Counted from the first letter of the stretch, positions 15,992-24,071 are shown. The stretch: DNA of 64,000 nucleotides from Paractinoplanes deccanensis (GCF_016862115.1 NZ_BOMI01000033.1:108044-172043), one strand, 5' to 3'. The notes: generated by a model not told the origin, from the sequence alone. Translations and numbers: made by a program.

Positions 15992-16972
15992 TCAGCGGGC
16001 GCCATAAGGCGGCCGTGCCGGTTCCGGCTGATAGATGCGGCTGTTGGCGATTCGGCTCCCGGTAACCATGCGGGGGCCGACGTCGAACAGGGTGGCGATG
16101 CCTTTGTCACGAGCTCGTTCGTCACGGCGTAAGGCAAGGGCGTGCCGGCGCATGTCCTCGTGCTCGCCCGCCGCCTTGCCGTACAGGTGCGACATGATCT
16201 TGTTTCCGGCTCGATGGTCGGTGGCGAACACCATGTCGTAGATCTCCTGCCCGCCGGTGTTCTTCATCGTGAACCCGTACGTGTGCTGGTAGCCGAGGTC
16301 GTTTTCGAGGCGCCAGCGGAACAGGTTGACCCACTCGTCGCGGGCTTCCGCCGGCGACAGATCGCCGGTGCGAGTGTCCTGCGCGATCGGGATCCATTCT
16401 TCGCTGCCGAGCATTTCGGTGATCGTGTCGCCGTAGCGGGCGTTCATGCCTTCACCGTGAAGGTTGAGTCCGCGCGGGTACATGCCGGTGGCGAACAGGA
16501 TCCACATTTCGGCCTTGGTGTACTTTGCCGGCCGGAACGAGGCGATCTGCTGCAGGGTCGACCACTTGATCTCGGAGTCGAACTGGTCAACGAACGCAAA
16601 GGTTGGGGCCCAGGAGATCGGTTGCAGCTGGTGCAGGGCGGCCGGGACGGTGGTGTTGCAGTCGCCGGGGAAGACCTTGACGCCGGAGCGGTTGGGATAT
16701 GCCTGTCGTATCGCCTGCTCGAGGCGTCGGGCTTTGGGCTCGAGCTCGAACAGGCCAATGCGGGTGAACGGTGGCTCGACTTCGATGGCTCGACGAGCGG
16801 AGCCCAGGATCAGTTCGTTGGTTTCGCGGGATTGGTTCTCCGGCCAGCCGGCGAACAGGTCAAGGTAGATGCGCTCATCTGCCCGCTTGGATGCCTTGAC
16901 AAACTCTGTCAGGTAGTCCTGGAGGATCTGCAGCTTGTGCCGGGTCCACCAGCCCCACTTTTTGGCCGCCAT
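15992..16972 (-). CDS. tcmP: Three-Cys-motif partner protein TcmP
   Basis: 326 aa from ATG 16972 (an ATG 7 codons upstream lacks a good site). Starts with K-K-W-G-W-W-T-R-H-K-L-Q-I-L-Q-D-Y, then YLDLFAGWPEN, which resembles the D-L-F-A-G motif I of methyltransferase-like folds, and later F-V-D-Q-F-D and F-A-T-G-M-Y-P-R-G. These are marks of the TcmP family that co-occurs with three-Cys (Gp37/Gp68) proteins in phages and islands. The pair is convergent here rather than in one operon. Function unknown; nucleic-acid or protein modification is conceivable. Confidence 0.82.
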   Translation of the reverse strand: MAAKKWGWWTRHKLQILQDYLTEFVKASKRADERIYLDLFAGWPENQSRETNELILGSARRAIEVEPPFTRIGLFELEPKARRLEQAIRQAYPNRSGVKVFPGDCNTTVPAALHQLQPISWAPTFAFVDQFDSEIKWSTLQQIASFRPAKYTKAEMWILFATGMYPRGLNLHGEGMNARYGDTITEMLGSEEWIPIAQDTRTGDLSPAEARDEWVNLFRWRLENDLGYQHTYGFTMKNTGGQEIYDMVFATDHRAGNKIMSHLYGKAAGEHEDMRRHALALRRDERARDKGIATLFDVGPRMVTGSRIANSRIYQPEPARPPYGAR

Positions 16973-17128
16973 CAGGCCACCCCTCGTATGCACGCAGCTA
17001 CTCCGAGCGATATGACGTTACGGCGAGACATCGACGCTCGTAAAGGTTCATTCATGCAGAAAGCCTGCCTGCCGCAAGCCTGCGGATGAAGACACTGGCA
17101 GTACGACTTTCAGCGGTAGCCTGCCGCA

Positions 17129-17317
17129 ATGAGGGAGCCTGCGAACCTCGGCCCGGACGACTGGTTCTTCAGCGAGCAGTGTCAGCAGTGGCTGCGGCAT
17201 TCCGGGGTGGCCCGCTGGCGGCAGGTGCTGGCCGAGCGCCGGGCCTACCGGGAAGCGCATCCGGACAGGTACGACGACCTCCGCCGCCGGCTCGGCCTGC
17301 CGCCCCGTACCACTTGA
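17129..17317 (+). CDS. Small hypothetical protein
   Basis: 62 aa, ATG 17129. Helical and aromatic/charged (DDWFFSEQCQQWLRHSG, LAERRAYREAHPDRYDDL). Divergent from tcmP across a 156-base gap that carries GCCTGCCGCAA twice. No family recognised. Confidence 0.5.
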   Translation: MREPANLGPDDWFFSEQCQQWLRHSGVARWRQVLAERRAYREAHPDRYDDLRRRLGLPPRTT

Positions 17318-17361
17318 AGCCGATGCTGCGGGTCGACGCCATGCGACGCTACCCTGGGGGT

Positions 17362-17604
17362 ATGACGCGGCGTCCCGACATCGAACTGCCCGATGAGGCT
17401 GCCAGCTACGTCGAGCAGCACCCGGACGTGATCGCCCGGCTCGCCGAGGACGCCCGCCTGGACGCCAAAGCCGCCCAGTACGGGATCACCGACGCGCAGC
17501 GTGAGAAGTTCCGCGGCTACATCCGCGAGAAGCGTGCTGCCGCGCACTCGCCGCAGGCGAAAGCGGAAGGCCGGGCGTTCCTGGCCCGCTACGGCCTGGC
17601 GTGA
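17362..17604 (+). CDS. Probable antitoxin of PIN toxin pair
   Basis: 80 aa from ATG 17362, preceded by GGGGG; an in-frame ATG at 17341 is possible. Small, acidic then basic and helical (DEAASYVEQHPDVIARLAED, KFRGYIREKRAAAHS). Its stop overlaps the GTG of the PIN-type gene by 4 bases, the usual antitoxin-toxin arrangement of VapBC modules. DNA-binding domain type not recognised. Confidence 0.5.
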   Translation: MTRRPDIELPDEAASYVEQHPDVIARLAEDARLDAKAAQYGITDAQREKFRGYIREKRAAAHSPQAKAEGRAFLARYGLA

Positions 17605-18023
17605 CCGACCCGGGCATCGTTGTCGACGCGTCCGCCCTGGTCGCCTACGCCCACAACGACATGCGCTCGTTCGCCATCGACGAGCTGCTGCGGGAACTGC
17701 GCGAGGACACCGGCGGGCCGGTGCACATCCCGTTCTTCGCGGTGGAGGAAGCGCAGCAGATCCTCGCCGACGACACTGACGCGCTGACCCGGCTGGAATC
17801 GTTCGTCACCGCCCACGGAATGCGCCTGGCCGACGCGGACATGCGCAGCGCCGTGGATGCAATCGTGGCGGCAAGCCCGCTGAGCCGCGGCCTGGCCCAG
17901 GCGATGCTGATCTCGATCGCTGACAACCTGTCGCTGGCCACCTACGCGGCGGGCACGCTCGAGCAGGCCGGCGCCGGCATGACCCGAGTGTTGGATCTGG
18001 GTGAGGTGTTCGGCGCCGACTGA
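17601..18023 (+). CDS. PIN-like ribonuclease toxin candidate
   Basis: 140 aa, GTG start. The N-terminus IVVDASALVAYAHND has the first conserved Asp of PIN ribonucleases, followed by an acidic helix (FFAVEEAQQILADD) and a late D-N-L-S-L-A-T-Y-A segment equivalent to the D-x-x-x-A-A motif. Length is right for VapC-like toxins that cut RNA. Coupled to the small gene before it. Active-site Asp/Glu after the first motif are not all certain, so the family call is moderate. Confidence 0.6.
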   Translation: MTDPGIVVDASALVAYAHNDMRSFAIDELLRELREDTGGPVHIPFFAVEEAQQILADDTDALTRLESFVTAHGMRLADADMRSAVDAIVAASPLSRGLAQAMLISIADNLSLATYAAGTLEQAGAGMTRVLDLGEVFGAD

Positions 18024-18171
18024 CCGGCTTCGTACCCGATCATCCGGCCTGCCTCACCCGATCGACCCATATCGGTGTGCACCCGATCACGGTTGGTTGT
18101 GTTGCGGCCGGGCTGTACGGACTGGGGCCCGGCCGCACACCAGTCCACCGCCGGTCCGCTCGGAGCCCTTC

Positions 18172-18891
18172 GTGACCTACCAGCCGCCGCAGCCTCCGCA
18201 GTACGGCCAGCAGCCACCCCAGCCGTACCAGCCCACGTCCGGGCAGCCGTACAGCGCCCCACCGCAGTACGGGCAGCCCACCTCGGGCCAGCCCTACGGC
18301 GCTCCCCCGCCCGGCTGGACGCCGCCGCAGCAGCAGCAGGCGCCGCGGAAGAAGCGGAAGTGGCCGTGGATCGTCGGCGGCATCGTGCTGGCCGGCATCC
18401 TCGGCTGCGTCGGCCTGTTCACCCTGGTCCTCGGCGGAACCGGTGCGGCGCTCAACGAGCTCGACGAGAACACCAAGGGCAAGAACGCCGTCGCTGGGGA
18501 GATGGGCAAGCCGATCAAGGACGGGAAGTTCGAGTTCACGGTGACCGGCATGAAGTGCGGTGTCCCGTCGGTCGGGCCGGCCGATTTCGGGGAGAAGGCG
18601 CAGGGCCAGTTCTGCCTGGTGGACGTGTCGGTGAAGAATGTGGGCTCGTCGGTGGAGGTGTTCAGCGACATGTCGCAGTACGCGTACGACGCGGCCGGCA
18701 CCGAGTACGCATCGGATTCGGGTGCGGGTACGTGGGCGAACGAGGACTATTCGACGTTCCTGGAGTCGATCAACCCGGGCAACACGGTCAAAGGGAAGAT
18801 CGTTTTCGATGTGCCGAAGGGCACGAAGTTGACGTCGCTGGTGCTGCACGAGTCGACGTTCACGCCGGGGGTGCGCATCCCCCTGAAGTAG
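18172..18891 (+). CDS. Membrane-anchored DUF4352-type protein
   Basis: 239 aa from GTG 18172. Residues 1-55 are Pro/Gln/Tyr repeats (QPTSGQPYSAPPQYGQ), followed by a basic cluster and one span (WIVGGIVLAGILGCVGLFTLVL, ~64-85). The extracytoplasmic part ~100-239 is the immunoglobulin-like DUF4352 fold: DGKFEFTVTGMKCG, VDVSVKNVGSS, YAYDAAGTEYASD, and PKGTKLTSLVLHES. Such proteins are frequent in actinomycetes and their prophages and face the outside; they may alter the cell surface of lysogens. Followed by a strong terminator. Confidence 0.75.
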   Translation: MTYQPPQPPQYGQQPPQPYQPTSGQPYSAPPQYGQPTSGQPYGAPPPGWTPPQQQQAPRKKRKWPWIVGGIVLAGILGCVGLFTLVLGGTGAALNELDENTKGKNAVAGEMGKPIKDGKFEFTVTGMKCGVPSVGPADFGEKAQGQFCLVDVSVKNVGSSVEVFSDMSQYAYDAAGTEYASDSGAGTWANEDYSTFLESINPGNTVKGKIVFDVPKGTKLTSLVLHESTFTPGVRIPLK

Positions 18892-18903
18892 CCGAGAAGA
18901 CAT

Positions 18904-18950
18904 AGCAGCCCGCGTCTCGAGACGAGAAACGCGGGCTGCTGCGTCTTGTT
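18904..18950 (+). terminator. Rho-independent-type terminator
   Basis: Perfect 12-bp stem AGCAGCCCGCGT (18904-18915) with ACGCGGGCTGCT (18929-18940), 13-base loop, then GCGTCTTGTT. It ends the DUF4352 gene and faces the convergent NUDIX gene. Confidence 0.75.
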
Positions 18951-18991
18951 AGTCAATGGGCGAGCCGGGACCCTCTCCTCGGCCGGCAGCG

Positions 18992-19516
18992 TCAGTTCTC
19001 GGCCCGGAAAGTCTGAAGGTACGCCGGCCGTCCGGTCTTGAGGGCATCGAGCGCTGCGGCAACCCGGGTCCAGACGTACGGCCGTAACCTCTGCCGAGCC
19101 TGCGCCTCGGTGCAGAACTCCGCGGCGTTCAGTTCCCCATCCGCCATCCGGATCGCCGCGGCCCGCTGGTCGTCGAGTTCGCCGCCGTCGAAAATGAAGG
19201 CCAGCAGGTCGTCCCATGGCCCGTGCGGCGCGACCCAGTCGATGCACAGCAGGTCGCCGGCGCGAACGTCGAGGCCCAACTCCTCGGCGACCTCACGGTG
19301 CGCTGCGACGTGCGGCGGCTCGTTGGCCTCAGCCATTCCGCCGGGCAGGTCCCAGTCCGGTTTGTAGCTGGGATCAACGAGCAGGATCCGGCCGGCCCGA
19401 TCGCGGATCAGCAGGTCGGCAGAGACGCGCTTGCGCGGCTGCCGAGCGTTACCCTCCGCGAGGTGCGCCTCCCACGCTGCGGGGTCGCGCTCATACAGGG
19501 GCACGTCCTCAGTCAC
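18992..19516 (-). CDS. NUDIX hydrolase
   Basis: 174 aa from GTG 19516, overlapping the regulator's stop by 4 bases. The Nudix box is complete: G-x5-E-x7-R-E-V-A-E-E-L-G-L (G-M-A-E-A-N-E to about residue 100). These enzymes hydrolyse nucleoside diphosphates linked to another group; substrate cannot be told. Substrate strands read RILLVDPSYKPDWDLPGG. Co-transcribed with the TPR regulator. NUDIX genes are regular passengers of actinobacterial integrative conjugative elements, which fits the transfer-like operon at 6-13 kb. Confidence 0.85.
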   Translation of the reverse strand: MTEDVPLYERDPAAWEAHLAEGNARQPRKRVSADLLIRDRAGRILLVDPSYKPDWDLPGGMAEANEPPHVAAHREVAEELGLDVRAGDLLCIDWVAPHGPWDDLLAFIFDGGELDDQRAAAIRMADGELNAAEFCTEAQARQRLRPYVWTRVAAALDALKTGRPAYLQTFRAEN

Positions 19517-20754
19517 GACCTCACGCCGTCTTTCTCCTTGCTCAACCAGTGGTAAAGCCACATACGCTCCTTAAGTTCAGCATCCAAGCACTCCAGGAAA
19601 TCCGCGACCACTCGGCTGCCGCGGTGAGGTTCCAACATCTGCCGAAGGTCGCGCAGTTGCGTGATGACGAATCCGGAACTCAGGGGCTTCGTATCTGCCA
19701 GCACTTGGTGCACCGCTGCGCAGGCTTCGTCTGGCTTGCGCTGGGACACCAGGACCCCAGCCAACAGAATCTGCCCGAGCGCGCGGCTTCGCGTGCGTTC
19801 GGCCGGGCGCAGGTCAATGATGCGGCGGGCCTGCCGTTCGGCCTCACTCAGGTCCCCGACAACGCGCAGGCAGCGAGCGGCTTCGTTGGCCAGGGCGCCC
19901 TCGTCGAACCCGCTGACCCATTGGGACGGCGCTTCCTCCGCTTCCTTGCCGAGCGTCGCTTCGGCAAGCCGGAGCGTTTTTGTGCTGTCCTCGGTGTGGC
20001 CGAGGCCGGCGAGTCCTCGAGCCTGCATTGCGAGCAGGCGCGCCTCAAGTTCGGGATGTCGCGGGCCACCGTCTAGGGCGGCGCGCCCCTCGCGTGCATG
20101 CTTGATCGCTTGGCCCGGCTGGCCAAGGTGATGTGCCAGGTGGCTCATGCTGGCATGGACGTGGGCGGTGAGCTGGACATCTCCGCCGGTCTTCGCCAGG
20201 TCTAGGGCGCGGCTGAAGTGCTGCTGCGCGACTTTGTCCCGGCCTGCGTCGTGGGCCATCCAGCCTGCCATCTCGGTGAGCCCGGCAGCCGCGGTGTACA
20301 GGGCTGATCCGTCGCCGTCGCTTCCGCCGAACAGGCGTGGTGCCACCTCGTCGTGCAGGTAGCTGACGACGGTGGCGTAGAGGTGTCCGCCGCCGACCTT
20401 CTGGTCCGCAGCGCGGAAGGCTTGCATGGCGGCGACGTCAGAGGACGGCGGCGAGACGTGGCCTGCTACCGCGACGAGAGAAGCGGCCGGGTAGCCGTTC
20501 GACGGCGGGGTTGCGGCGAGGTAGTCGGCGACGAGCTGAGTGAATTGGCTGCGTGCCGGCGGTGGCAGTTGCTCGTACGCGGCGTTCAGGATGTCCTGGT
20601 TGGCAGGGCTGACGGTCGCCTGTGGCCGGCTGCGCCAGTAGCTGACGGTGCGGGGGGCGACTCCGAGCCAGGCCGCGAAGCGCTCGTTGGTCATTCCCGC
20701 AGCCTTCTGAAGAAGGCAGGCGATGCGGCCGTTCCAGCGGTCAACTACAGCCAC
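19513..20754 (-). CDS. HTH regulator with TPR-like repeats
   Basis: 413 aa. GTG 20754 is chosen because GGGAGCAAAC precedes it; an upstream start at 20820 lacks one. The N-terminal HTH (NERFAAWLGVAPRTVSYWRS, ~20-40) is followed by Ala/Leu-rich helical repeats from ~150 to 390 (HFSRALDLAKTGGD, QAIKHAREGRAALDGG, ALGQILLAGVLVSQRKPDEA). This is the standard streptomycete XRE-plus-TPR regulator that often precedes a NUDIX gene; ligand unknown. Confidence 0.75.
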   Translation of the reverse strand: MAVVDRWNGRIACLLQKAAGMTNERFAAWLGVAPRTVSYWRSRPQATVSPANQDILNAAYEQLPPPARSQFTQLVADYLAATPPSNGYPAASLVAVAGHVSPPSSDVAAMQAFRAADQKVGGGHLYATVVSYLHDEVAPRLFGGSDGDGSALYTAAAGLTEMAGWMAHDAGRDKVAQQHFSRALDLAKTGGDVQLTAHVHASMSHLAHHLGQPGQAIKHAREGRAALDGGPRHPELEARLLAMQARGLAGLGHTEDSTKTLRLAEATLGKEAEEAPSQWVSGFDEGALANEAARCLRVVGDLSEAERQARRIIDLRPAERTRSRALGQILLAGVLVSQRKPDEACAAVHQVLADTKPLSSGFVITQLRDLRQMLEPHRGSRVVADFLECLDAELKERMWLYHWLSKEKDGVRS

Positions 20755-21045
20755 GTTTGCTCCCTGTGGCGCATGGTTGCAGTGCGTTGCAGCCCGCTTG
20801 CATGGATCGAGGTTCGTCACGGCGATTGACTGGGTCTATGCCTTCCAGCTGGCTCCAGCCTCTAGCCAGGCGCATCCCCACGGCCATCACATTGGGCCGC
20901 GCGCTCTCTCCCCTGGTCGCACCTATGGACATCGCCGATGTCCTCTCATGTCCATCGCTGTCGTCTACAGAATCGCACGCCCAAGCGGTCTGATCGAAGG
21001 TGCAGCGACGTCGAGGCCGAACCACTCAACCATCGAGGACGTTCC

Positions 21046-21486
21046 ATGGCGACTTCCAGCCTAGTGCGCAACGAGACGACACCCGGCGCAACTCGAGGGG
21101 CGGCGACTGCGATGACCGAGCACCGTACTCAGCACCCCAGCGCCCCTTGCCCAGCGTGGTGCCGGGACCACCTCGGAGACGCCGGCGAGGTGCTGCACTG
21201 CCACGACTATCCGGAGACGTGGGGCGCCGACCGGTCCGAACTCGGCGAACGGCTTCGGCTCAGCTTGCAGCGTCAGGACGATGCGGACGGACAGGGTGAC
21301 GTCCGGGTCTGTGTCCAGTACTTGCCGACGGGACACGTGGCGCTGGGCACGGTTGAACTGTCGATCCCGGAAAGCACCGACCTTGCGCTAGCCATCATCC
21401 GGTTGGCTGCGGAATCAGCGGGGCTCACACCATCGGACGCGCTGGCCAGCCTCCTCCGCGGCGAGAAGTTCGGCCAGCACCACTGA
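21046..21486 (+). CDS. DUF6907-like small protein
   Basis: 146 aa from ATG 21046 after GAGGACG. Contains C-P-A-W-C-R-D-H-L and H-C-H-D-Y-P, the Cys/His pattern of the actinobacterial DUF6907 family, then strands (RLRLSLQRQDDADG, VRVCVQYLPTG) and a helical end. Divergent from the TPR regulator across a 291-base gap; convergent with the DUF5753 regulator. Role unknown. Confidence 0.6.
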   Translation: MATSSLVRNETTPGATRGAATAMTEHRTQHPSAPCPAWCRDHLGDAGEVLHCHDYPETWGADRSELGERLRLSLQRQDDADGQGDVRVCVQYLPTGHVALGTVELSIPESTDLALAIIRLAAESAGLTPSDALASLLRGEKFGQHH

Positions 21487-21506
21487 GGGCGCAGTCGATG
21501 CCGACG

Positions 21507-22343
21507 TCAATCCGGGATGGCGCTCATCGTGGCCGTGAGCAGCTTCTGGGCTGCTCTGCCCTGCACCGCGTACTTCATCAGCGTGTCCATGACGCCGGCG
21601 TAGCGGGCTGGCTCCTGCTGCCGGAACAGCACGGCGCCGCCGAAGATGTCGGCGACGACGAACTGGTCGTCGTGGATGGTGAAGCCGTGGCGAGGCGCTA
21701 CGGGGATGCGGACGCCCATCGGCAGGATGCCGAGGGTGACATCCTTCTTGCCGGCGAGCGTGTGAAGCTGACCCAGTTGGCCGCGCATTGTGTCCGGGTC
21801 GACAGGCAGCCACCGCAGTGCCGCCTCGGCCAGAACGACCCTGAACTCTCGGGCACCGATGTACCCGCCGCGTTCCAGACGAGCCTTGATCGCCTCTTCG
21901 CGTTCGTCGTCCGGCGCCTCGGGCGCTGCGGCGGCGATGGTTTGGCGAGCGTATTCCTCGGTTTGGAGGTATCCGGGGATCTCCGAGGCTGCGAAGGTTC
22001 GGATGAGCTTGGTGGCCTTGAAGGTTGCGGTGTATTCGATCTCGTCGCCTGCGATGCCGTACCGGATCCGCCGGTCGAGCTCCGAGCGCCACGTGACGTA
22101 GTCAGCGAGCAGCCCGAGCAGTTCGTCGAGCCTGGCCTCTGCGCCGCATGCCTGAAGCCATCTGGTGATCTCGTCCGGCCGCGGCCGCGCTTGGCCGGCT
22201 TGGACCCTGGAGATTCGCGCCTGGGTCAGGCCTGTGGCGGCCGCGAGTTCTTTACCGCTCAGCCCGGCTGCTTCCCGCAGCTCGTCGAGCGCCCGACCGA
22301 CGGTGTTGGCGAGCCGGTTGTCGCGGACGAATTCGTTGCTCAC
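21507..22343 (-). CDS. XRE regulator with DUF5753 (Scr1-type)
   Basis: 278 aa, ATG 22343. HTH at ~15-60 (LREAAGLSGKELAAATGLTQ, ARISRVQAGQARP), followed by the DUF5753 core with E-I-P-G-Y-L-Q-T-E-E-Y-A-R and the Asp/Glu-rich sensor region (FTIHDDQFVVADIFGGAVLF). In chromosomes these pair with a DUF397 protein; none is seen next to it. A degenerate copy of the element palindrome lies in its promoter region, so it may belong to or control that regulon. Confidence 0.82.
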   Translation of the reverse strand: MSNEFVRDNRLANTVGRALDELREAAGLSGKELAAATGLTQARISRVQAGQARPRPDEITRWLQACGAEARLDELLGLLADYVTWRSELDRRIRYGIAGDEIEYTATFKATKLIRTFAASEIPGYLQTEEYARQTIAAAAPEAPDDEREEAIKARLERGGYIGAREFRVVLAEAALRWLPVDPDTMRGQLGQLHTLAGKKDVTLGILPMGVRIPVAPRHGFTIHDDQFVVADIFGGAVLFRQQEPARYAGVMDTLMKYAVQGRAAQKLLTATMSAIPD

Positions 22344-22498
22344 TTGGCCGCCTTCCGCGCTAGGCGTACCGCCAGGTCACGCCTTGAGCGCGTGTCGCTC
22401 ACCGGCTCCCCCTCTGTCAAGCGTCGTCTTCCGTGTCAAGCAGTGCCTTCCACGATGGTCGCGCACCTGGCCAGGTCAGCGCGAGTCTCGTGAGGCGG

Positions 22499-22515
22499 CA
22501 ATTGCCAGCTAATTG
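22499..22515. promoter_or_regulatory. Degenerate copy of the palindromic operator
   Basis: Inner arms CAATT (22499-22503) and AATTG (22511-22515) with the same 7-base spacing and a spacer starting GC as in the two perfect copies. It lies 156 bases before the DUF5753 regulator start. Confidence 0.45.
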
Positions 22516-22528
22516 CTTGATCCATCTA

Positions 22529-22573
22529 AGCAGACGGCTCCGCGTCACCCGATGGTGTGCGGAGCCGTCTGCT
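22529..22573. repeat. 15-bp perfect hairpin between divergent units
   Basis: AGCAGACGGCTCCGC (22529-22543) pairs with GCGGAGCCGTCTGCT (22559-22573); the 15-base loop holds a further CACC/GGTG pairing. There is no T-tract on either strand. It sits between two operator copies in the 385-base gene-free region 22344-22728, so it is either an insulator-type terminator or a structured regulatory or origin element. Confidence 0.6.
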
Positions 22574-22599
22574 GCGTGACCTGGCAACCCCAGCATATG

Positions 22600-22628
22600 G
22601 CACGACAATTGCTTGACAATTGTCGTGC
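22600..22628. promoter_or_regulatory. Palindromic operator, copy 2
   Basis: Arms GCACGACAATT and AATTGTCGTGC (11 bp) around GCTTGAC. The core 10-bp arms equal those at 12871-12897. TTGACA inside the site (22613-22618) could be the -35 of the promoter for the small-gene chain starting at 22729, which repressor binding would then block. Confidence 0.75.
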
Positions 22629-22728
22629 ACGGCGTGAGGGTGGTTGTAGGCATCCGCCATCGACTCCCGGCCGGTGCTGGCGCGGCTGAGGTCCCCCTGC
22701 GCCGGCCGGAATTCCCTTCGGAGGAACC

Positions 22729-23007
22729 GTGGCCATCCACGCCCCCACCAACACCGAACTCGCCGACCACGCGCGGACCGCCCTCGTAACCGCGGGCCTC
22801 ACCCCAGACGACGCCGCGCAGATCGTGTCCGTCCTCTACCCGGCCGGGCTGCACGAGGTGATCTGCACCCTCACCGCCGACCCGGACGCCCTGCACTGGA
22901 TGGGCGCCATCGGGTCGCACACGTTCGCCGACCGGTTCCGCTGCTACGTCTACGAGGCCGCCCACATCCAGCGGATCATCCGCGACATGCTGGCGGCGGC
23001 CCGATGA
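22729..23007 (+). CDS. First gene of plus-strand small-gene chain
   Basis: 92 aa, GTG after CGGAGGAACC. Helical, acidic, with D-H-A-R-T-A-L-V-T-A-G-L-T-P-D-D-A and HTFADRFRCYVYEAAHIQ. No family recognised. It is about 100 bases from operator copy 2 and opens a run of 15 tightly spaced genes to 26.4 kb. Confidence 0.6.
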   Translation: MAIHAPTNTELADHARTALVTAGLTPDDAAQIVSVLYPAGLHEVICTLTADPDALHWMGAIGSHTFADRFRCYVYEAAHIQRIIRDMLAAAR

Positions 23008-23288
23008 CCGCCGCCACGCTCACCCCGGCCGCCTGCGTCTTCGACTGGTGCGTGTTCGGCGCCGGTGACCTGCACCCCGACCACGAATCCGCCATCGTCA
23101 CCGTTCCCACCGTGAACGGCCAGACGGTGAAGGTGATGCTCGACGTCGCAGCCGGCAGCCAGCGCCCGCTGCTCTACCTGAGCGCCCCCGAAGACGGCCT
23201 GGACGCTGCCGCGATCGATGCGCTGATCGATGTCCTCGCTCACCACGCCGCCATGATGCGCGCCTCGGCCCGGCAGGTGCAGCCGTGA
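23004..23288 (+). CDS. Small hypothetical protein, DUF6907-like
   Basis: 94 aa, ATG on the 4-base overlap. Starts ACVFDWCVFGAGDLHPDHES, then strands (TVNGQTVKVMLDVAAG, QRPLLYLSA) and a terminal helix. The order Cys/His start, beta middle, helix recalls the DUF6907-like protein at 21.05 kb, suggesting a paralog. Confidence 0.55.
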   Translation: MTAATLTPAACVFDWCVFGAGDLHPDHESAIVTVPTVNGQTVKVMLDVAAGSQRPLLYLSAPEDGLDAAAIDALIDVLAHHAAMMRASARQVQP

Positions 23289-23467
23289 ACCACTGCTACG
23301 GCACCACCGGCATCGTCCAGGCCGACTGCGGCAGCGCCGATCCGCACGGCGAGCACGACTTCTCGCCCACCGCCCAGATTTGCCCTGGCGCGCCCGCCGG
23401 GTTCGAGGCGGACTGCGGTACGGAAGGCCCGCACGGCGAGCACCCGTACGAGGAGACCAGCCGATGA
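23285..23467 (+). CDS. 60-residue Cys/His protein with internal duplication
   Basis: GTG start on a 4-base overlap. Two copies of a unit D-C-G-[ST]-x2-P-H-G-E-H (residues ~14-24 and ~43-53), each preceded by [AE]AD, suggest a tandem-duplicated metal-binding knuckle. Function unknown. Confidence 0.55.
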   Translation: MNHCYGTTGIVQADCGSADPHGEHDFSPTAQICPGAPAGFEADCGTEGPHGEHPYEETSR

Positions 23468-23850
23468 GCGACCGGGAACGCCTCAGGAACGCCTTCGCCG
23501 CCCTGAACGCGCACGGCATCGCCGTGAGCTTCAACCTGGCCGGCACCACCGGTGTCCGCGACGACAACATGACCGACTACCGGCAGGCCGCCGCCGACGC
23601 GGGCACCGACCGGTGGGTGGGGGCGCACGTCGGCGCCCACGCGCACGGTGGTGCCTTCTTCGACGCGTTCGGCCAGCTGCGCCACCACTACCACCAGAAG
23701 CCGGTCGACGTCCTGTACTGGTCGTTCCCGCACCAGCAGCCCGACATCGCCGTGACGGCGGTGAAGCTGTTCCGCGATCAGGGCCTGACCGCCGACTGGT
23801 CCGGGGAGATCTCGGACTGTGTCGTCGTCCGCCTGGACGGTGCGTCGTGA
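23464..23850 (+). CDS. Hypothetical protein, YwqJ-type alpha/beta pattern
   Basis: 128 aa from ATG 23464. Helix-strand alternation (LRNAFAALNAHGIAVSFN, PVDVLYWSFPHQ, AVTAVKLFRDQGLTADW) ends in a strand CVVVRLDG, recalling ferredoxin-like DUF6891-type proteins in which a short helix precedes an antiparallel sheet. Such proteins are common in actinomycetes; role unknown. Confidence 0.55.
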   Translation: MSDRERLRNAFAALNAHGIAVSFNLAGTTGVRDDNMTDYRQAAADAGTDRWVGAHVGAHAHGGAFFDAFGQLRHHYHQKPVDVLYWSFPHQQPDIAVTAVKLFRDQGLTADWSGEISDCVVVRLDGAS

Positions 23851-24071
23851 CCGTCACGACCCCCACCCTGACCGGCGAGCACCTGGAGTGCCTGGACGCG
23901 GCAGCAGCCAGTGAACTGTCCCGCTCGGTCGGCACGTTCCGCCGCCTCGGTGTCGTGGTGGACGCGTACACGGCCGGGCTGCTCACCGACCTGACCCGCG
24001 ACGGCCTGCTGCTGGTTCCCGAGCACGGCCGGGTCGAGATCTCCGTCTACGGCGAGCGGGTGATCCGGTGA
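23847..24071 (+). CDS. Small hypothetical protein
   Basis: 74 aa, GTG on a 4-base overlap. A helical first half (EHLECLDAAAASELSRSV) and short strands (GLLLVPEHGRVEISVYG). No domain recognised. Confidence 0.55.
   Translation: MTVTTPTLTGEHLECLDAAAASELSRSVGTFRRLGVVVDAYTAGLLTDLTRDGLLLVPEHGRVEISVYGERVIR

Noticed and set aside
16142..17089. 315-codon plus-strand frame opposite tcmP
   Set aside because: Antisense shadow; the minus strand has the complete TcmP motif set.
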